Of a DNA stretch of 64,000 nt, positions 60,901 to 64,000 are shown one piece after another. The stretch is taken from positions 992,001 through 1,056,000 of the forward strand of contig JASKOT010000002.1 of NCBI GenBank assembly GCA_032158125.1, written 5' to 3'. Origin of the DNA: Papiliotrema nemorosa (taxonomy: Eukaryota; Basidiomycota; Tremellomycetes; Tremellales; Rhynchogastremaceae). Numbering within the stretch: the stretch's first letter is position 1; every line of letters starts with the position of its first letter. The notes under the pieces are model-generated. The model saw nothing but the letters and a program-made list of their open reading frames with translations, was not told where the DNA came from and ran no database searches. A program made the position numbers and the translations under genes.

Positions 60901-62666
60901 TTGTCCGTCATCGAGAAGCGTCGTCCCGATTGGCCATCTGGCGGCAGCATCGAGGTTCCTGACTCTGGCCCAGACGCCCAACCATTGCATTTTCAATTTC
61001 GACCTAAACTCGTGGACCTCTACCGCCCCAGTCGAGGGGTTTGTGCTCATCTCGAGATTACATCCAATGATTTTCTCGTATTTGCTGGCGAGAGACGGGT
61101 AAGTCTGAGACGACTGAGCGTAAGCCTTGTTTTGAGGTAATTGAGCGATAAACTCCTCCAGAGCAGTCGTCAAGCTGAGGATGGAGAAACGGCCGGGATA
61201 GAAAAGGTGTTCGATGAAAGTTTGACCAATGTCCCCGTTTTCGTGAGGTGAAGTCGGTATGGGTGGATCGAGACTGAGCAGATTGTCAAAGTAAGCCGGG
61301 TCGAAAGTGTCTACGTCGGACGTATAGGAGGCTCGATGCCACTCGTATAGCAGTGAGAAGCTATCGTTTCCGTGCAATACAGTCGTAAACTGGAAAAGGT
61401 CATCCATGACGATGGACTCGCATATCCTCGAACCTTTCTGATCCCAGGTCACCCATAATTTCCAGCCAGACTCGTAATCGCCATCACGTAGTGATGGTAA
61501 GACTTCGAAGCCTCGAAGCTCGGCGCCAATGGCATGTGCACTGCATCGCCTGTCACCGGCAAGAGTCATGTCGCTCCCGGTGCTTGCGCGCCCGACTCGG
61601 TAGACGAGGAAAGATCCTGCTGCAGATGTACTGAAAGGTGTAGCGAGGAAGACGACAACGAGATGAGATACTTTGGACACTGGCGAGGGATGAGGAAGGA
61701 CTCTGATGAGTGGAACCAAGGCGGTGTCGAGCAAAGGTGTGGACGAAGAGCCGCTGGGAGAGGGCCGAGCGTGACTCGGAATGAGCTCACGCGAAGAGGA
61801 AGCACCCTTCGCATCGACCGTTTTGAGCAATGCGCCAGTAAAGCCATTCCAAGTTCGCAATTTTCGATCTCGGGAGAGTGTGTAGACTAGAACAAGGTCC
61901 TCGTCGATTGGATATATGGCGAAGGAGAGAATCTGCTCGTCGGAGGTCTTTGAGGAGAACAGTCGACCAAGTCTGGAGGAAACTCGGTGATGTTCCACGG
62001 TCCATGTACCTGAAGTGTTAGACACCTTACCCAAGTACCGTACTCACCATCAGATCCTTTACTGCTCCTGGTGAGCCGGACCAAACCTCCATCCATACCA
62101 CCAAGCATGACGTTGAGCTCATCCACCACGGCCCAAGTGCTGATTCCCCCGCAAGCGGTCAACTCCTCCGCCCCTACCCCTACTTCTTCATACCAATCGT
62201 CATTACCTCGCGTGGTGAACAGAAAGCGACTACCTCTTCCCAGATCGTCTATGCCGAGAAGGAAGTTTAGCCGATACAGGACATTTTCTTCGGTGTAGAC
62301 GAGAATGTACACCTTTCGGTCTTGTCTGGAAACGACGATGCAACCTTCTGGCAATGATTTGATAGGCGAGGGGAATATCACACGGATGATGGGGGATCCA
62401 GTATCCTGGCGACTCGAGGATGGGTAATAGACTGTATCGAGAGGACGCAGTTCCAAGGTATAGCCATTCTGTACTACTCGAGCTATAACATTCAGTTCAG
62501 AACTGTAGCTGAACGAAAGGGCGTGATCGGGGTGTAGAGTGTCGTCTTTGTCTTGTATGAATGATTCGTCAGAGTGTATGATGACTTCGGGTATAGAGTT
62601 GGGGAGGGAAGGCGGACAAGGCAGATGGGCGTGGACAAGGTGATGAGGGGTGTAGGAGAGGCCCAT
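57964..62666 (-). CDS. NUP120: NUP120/NUP160 Y-complex nucleoporin
   Basis: Start ATG at 62666: MGLSYTPHHLVHAHLPCPPS. Beta-propeller region includes LNVMLGGMDGGLVRLTRSSK, then LVYTLSRDRKLRTWNGFTG, the typical Nup120/160 propeller blade, and VARASTGSDM-like loops. A helical domain follows with RARAYLEMGDIDEAIRHFEQ, KAPYYHQVLYSWHVTRG and DIQAEYAAILARLQLAEEVP, and the C-terminal part WLVDWEMERDPEGWIRRAVK, ending LAKVKLTK with TAA complement at 57964. About ten exons, the largest about 59.7-62.0 kb, total about 1400 residues. It is a scaffold nucleoporin. Divergent from SSU72 (294 bp). Confidence 0.9.
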
Positions 62667-62960
62667 GGTGGATTGAGGGGTCTTTCGTCGAGCGTTTATG
62701 ACAGGCGCTCCACCAAGCGGTCAAGTTTTCCGAAGCGAGCAATCTGGTCAATGCGACTCGCTTCACGAGTTCTTGTGATCGCAAGAGCTCAGACCACGGT
62801 GAAGGGGTAGACGAGAATGAAAAGGTGATGAAGTCAAACACGAGGGTTGACGTTTCCAAAAACTCGAAACCCGAGCCGAGGTCTCCAACCTCGTCCTCAT
62901 CTTTCACCTTCATCTCATGCGCATATAGTACACATCGACAACGAGTACCGATACCCCAAA
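62667..62960. promoter_or_regulatory. divergent NUP120/SSU72 promoter
   Basis: 294 bp between the start codons, no exon seen; no motif stood out by eye. Confidence 0.4.
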
Positions 62961-64000
62961 ATGGATCCAAGACGTAGATACCCACCTGGAGGAGGACAAC
63001 ATCCCTTTCCGCCTCAAGGCCAGCCGCCATACGGCGCCCCTCCCAATCAACCTCCCTTCCCCTCTAATCGTAATATGAACACGAACTACCAGAATGCCGA
63101 TCCCCGCCTTGCGCGTTCTGCCCCGCCCGGCAACTTTCCTCCATTCGCAGGCAGCTCAAATATGCCCCCTCAGCAGAGCTTCAACGCCGATCCACGCTTG
63201 GCCCAGAGGGATAATAGGGATCCAAGGATAAGACCGCCAGCTGTTGATCCTCGATATCCATCACAACAGAACCAGAGCCAGAATCAAAATCAAAATCATT
63301 ACAGCACCCCACCGCCTGGACCAGGGTATGGAACACCTCCACCGCAAGCGTTTGCGGCAGCACAGAGCAACGCCATCACGAGGCCACCACCGAATTACCA
63401 GAACGCACCACCGGTGGCTGCTGTTCAACCTGTCGAAGTCAAGCCGAATGTCGAAGAGCCGAACGGGACCATCAAGGCAAAGACAAGACCGCTATTCTGT
63501 GTAGTCTGCGCAAGCAATAATGTCAGTCTGTCCGACTCATAATTGTGCTATAGCTGACAAGTAGAACCGATCGATGGAAGCGCACATGGTGTTGGAGTGA
63601 GAAACCCCCTTACGATTCAACAATATACTGACCATACAGCAAAGCGGCATTCCGCGTCGTGTCCGCAGGCACAGGTTCAGCAGTCCGTCTACCCGGTCCA
63701 GCGATTGATAAGCCAAACGTGTACAAATTTGGAACGCCCTACGACGACATGTACCGTGACCTCGAATCAAAGGACAAACAGCTGTACGCCCCGCCCCATC
63801 AGTTTGCATTAAGCTGACAAAGAGGTATACTCGAAATGGAATTTTGACCATGCTCGATCGGAATCGTAAAGTCAAACTTGCGCCTGAAAAATGGCAAGAG
63901 CAAAAAGTCGTCAGAGCCGACGTGGTGATTACATGCGAAGAGAGGTGTTTTGATGCAGTCTGCGAAGGTTCGTCCGATACATCTGAGAGGCAACGAGCGC
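62961..64000 (+). CDS. SSU72: SSU72 RNA polymerase II CTD phosphatase, 3' end cut by the window
   Basis: ATG at 62961. Residues 1-170 are a Pro/Gln/Asn-rich extension ([20 protein letters not shown] ...). The phosphatase domain starts at about [12 protein letters not shown], spliced to [10 protein letters not shown], giving the CX5R signature C-A-S-N-N-N-R-S. Then [55 protein letters not shown] and [20 protein letters not shown]. Ssu72 removes Ser5-P (and Ser7-P) from the CTD in 3'-end formation. Introns at 63519-63564, 63598 on, and 63786 on. The gene continues past base 64000. The N-terminal extension is longer than in yeast Ssu72. Confidence 0.92.

Noticed and set aside
1..64000. Transposon, CRISPR, phage, secondary-metabolite or mating-type locus
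   Set aside because: No transposase, reverse transcriptase, terminal repeat, spacer array, NRPS/PKS, or homeodomain/pheromone genes seen.

Overview
This is a gene-dense nuclear segment of a basidiomycete yeast, most likely a tremellomycete (Cryptococcus/Kwoniella-like). The evidence is about 30 protein genes cut by very many small GT-AG introns (mostly 35-60 nt, usually with a CTGAC/CTAAC branch site just before the acceptor), short divergent promoters, and best family matches to fungal housekeeping genes. Introns were found by eye from frame continuity, splice signals and conserved motifs; exon ends marked uncertain are my inference. No transposon, CRISPR array, rRNA or virus-like sequence was seen.

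Layout, left to right. 1-10 kb: a possible terminal exon of an upstream gene, a ThrE/Prm10-type membrane transporter, an Nvj2-like lipid-transfer protein (TM-PH-SMP) and a single-pass membrane protein. 10-17 kb: NSE2 (SUMO ligase of SMC5/6), RFA1 (RPA70), Borealin/Nbl1 and a small unknown protein. 17-24.5 kb: a dynamin-superfamily GTPase facing a large disordered Ser/Pro-rich protein. 25-27 kb: a short-chain dehydrogenase (SDR) and MZM1 (LYR chaperone). 27.5-32 kb: a tandem pair of DOMON/cytochrome b561 membrane proteins. 32-38 kb: RRP40 (exosome), BEM46 hydrolase, CWC25 (splicing) and a second SDR. 38-43 kb: a mitochondrial-type membrane protein and a CM1-motif (Mto1/centrosomin-like) microtubule organiser. 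43-54 kb: an unknown secreted protein, eIF3k, dynactin p150, a Ubc14-like E2, RPS17 and a small basic protein. 54-64 kb: weakly supported or unknown ORFs, GOT1, an intron-containing tRNA-Arg(TCG), NUP120/NUP160, and SSU72 running off the right edge.

How the genes fit together: most are ordinary housekeeping genes, but there is a loose concentration of genome-maintenance and mitotic functions (NSE2, RFA1, Borealin, CM1 protein, dynactin). NSE2 and RFA1 share a divergent promoter with two ACGCGT (MluI cell-cycle box) elements, and ACGCGT also lies in the dynactin and dynamin intergenic regions. Both unrelated SDR genes carry a perfect TGACGTCA (CRE/ATF) site upstream, suggesting shared stress control. 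I see no clear novel multi-gene system; the most distinctive items are the tandem DOMON-b561 pair, the promoter motifs, the tRNA with an upstream TATA box, and several unassigned genes.
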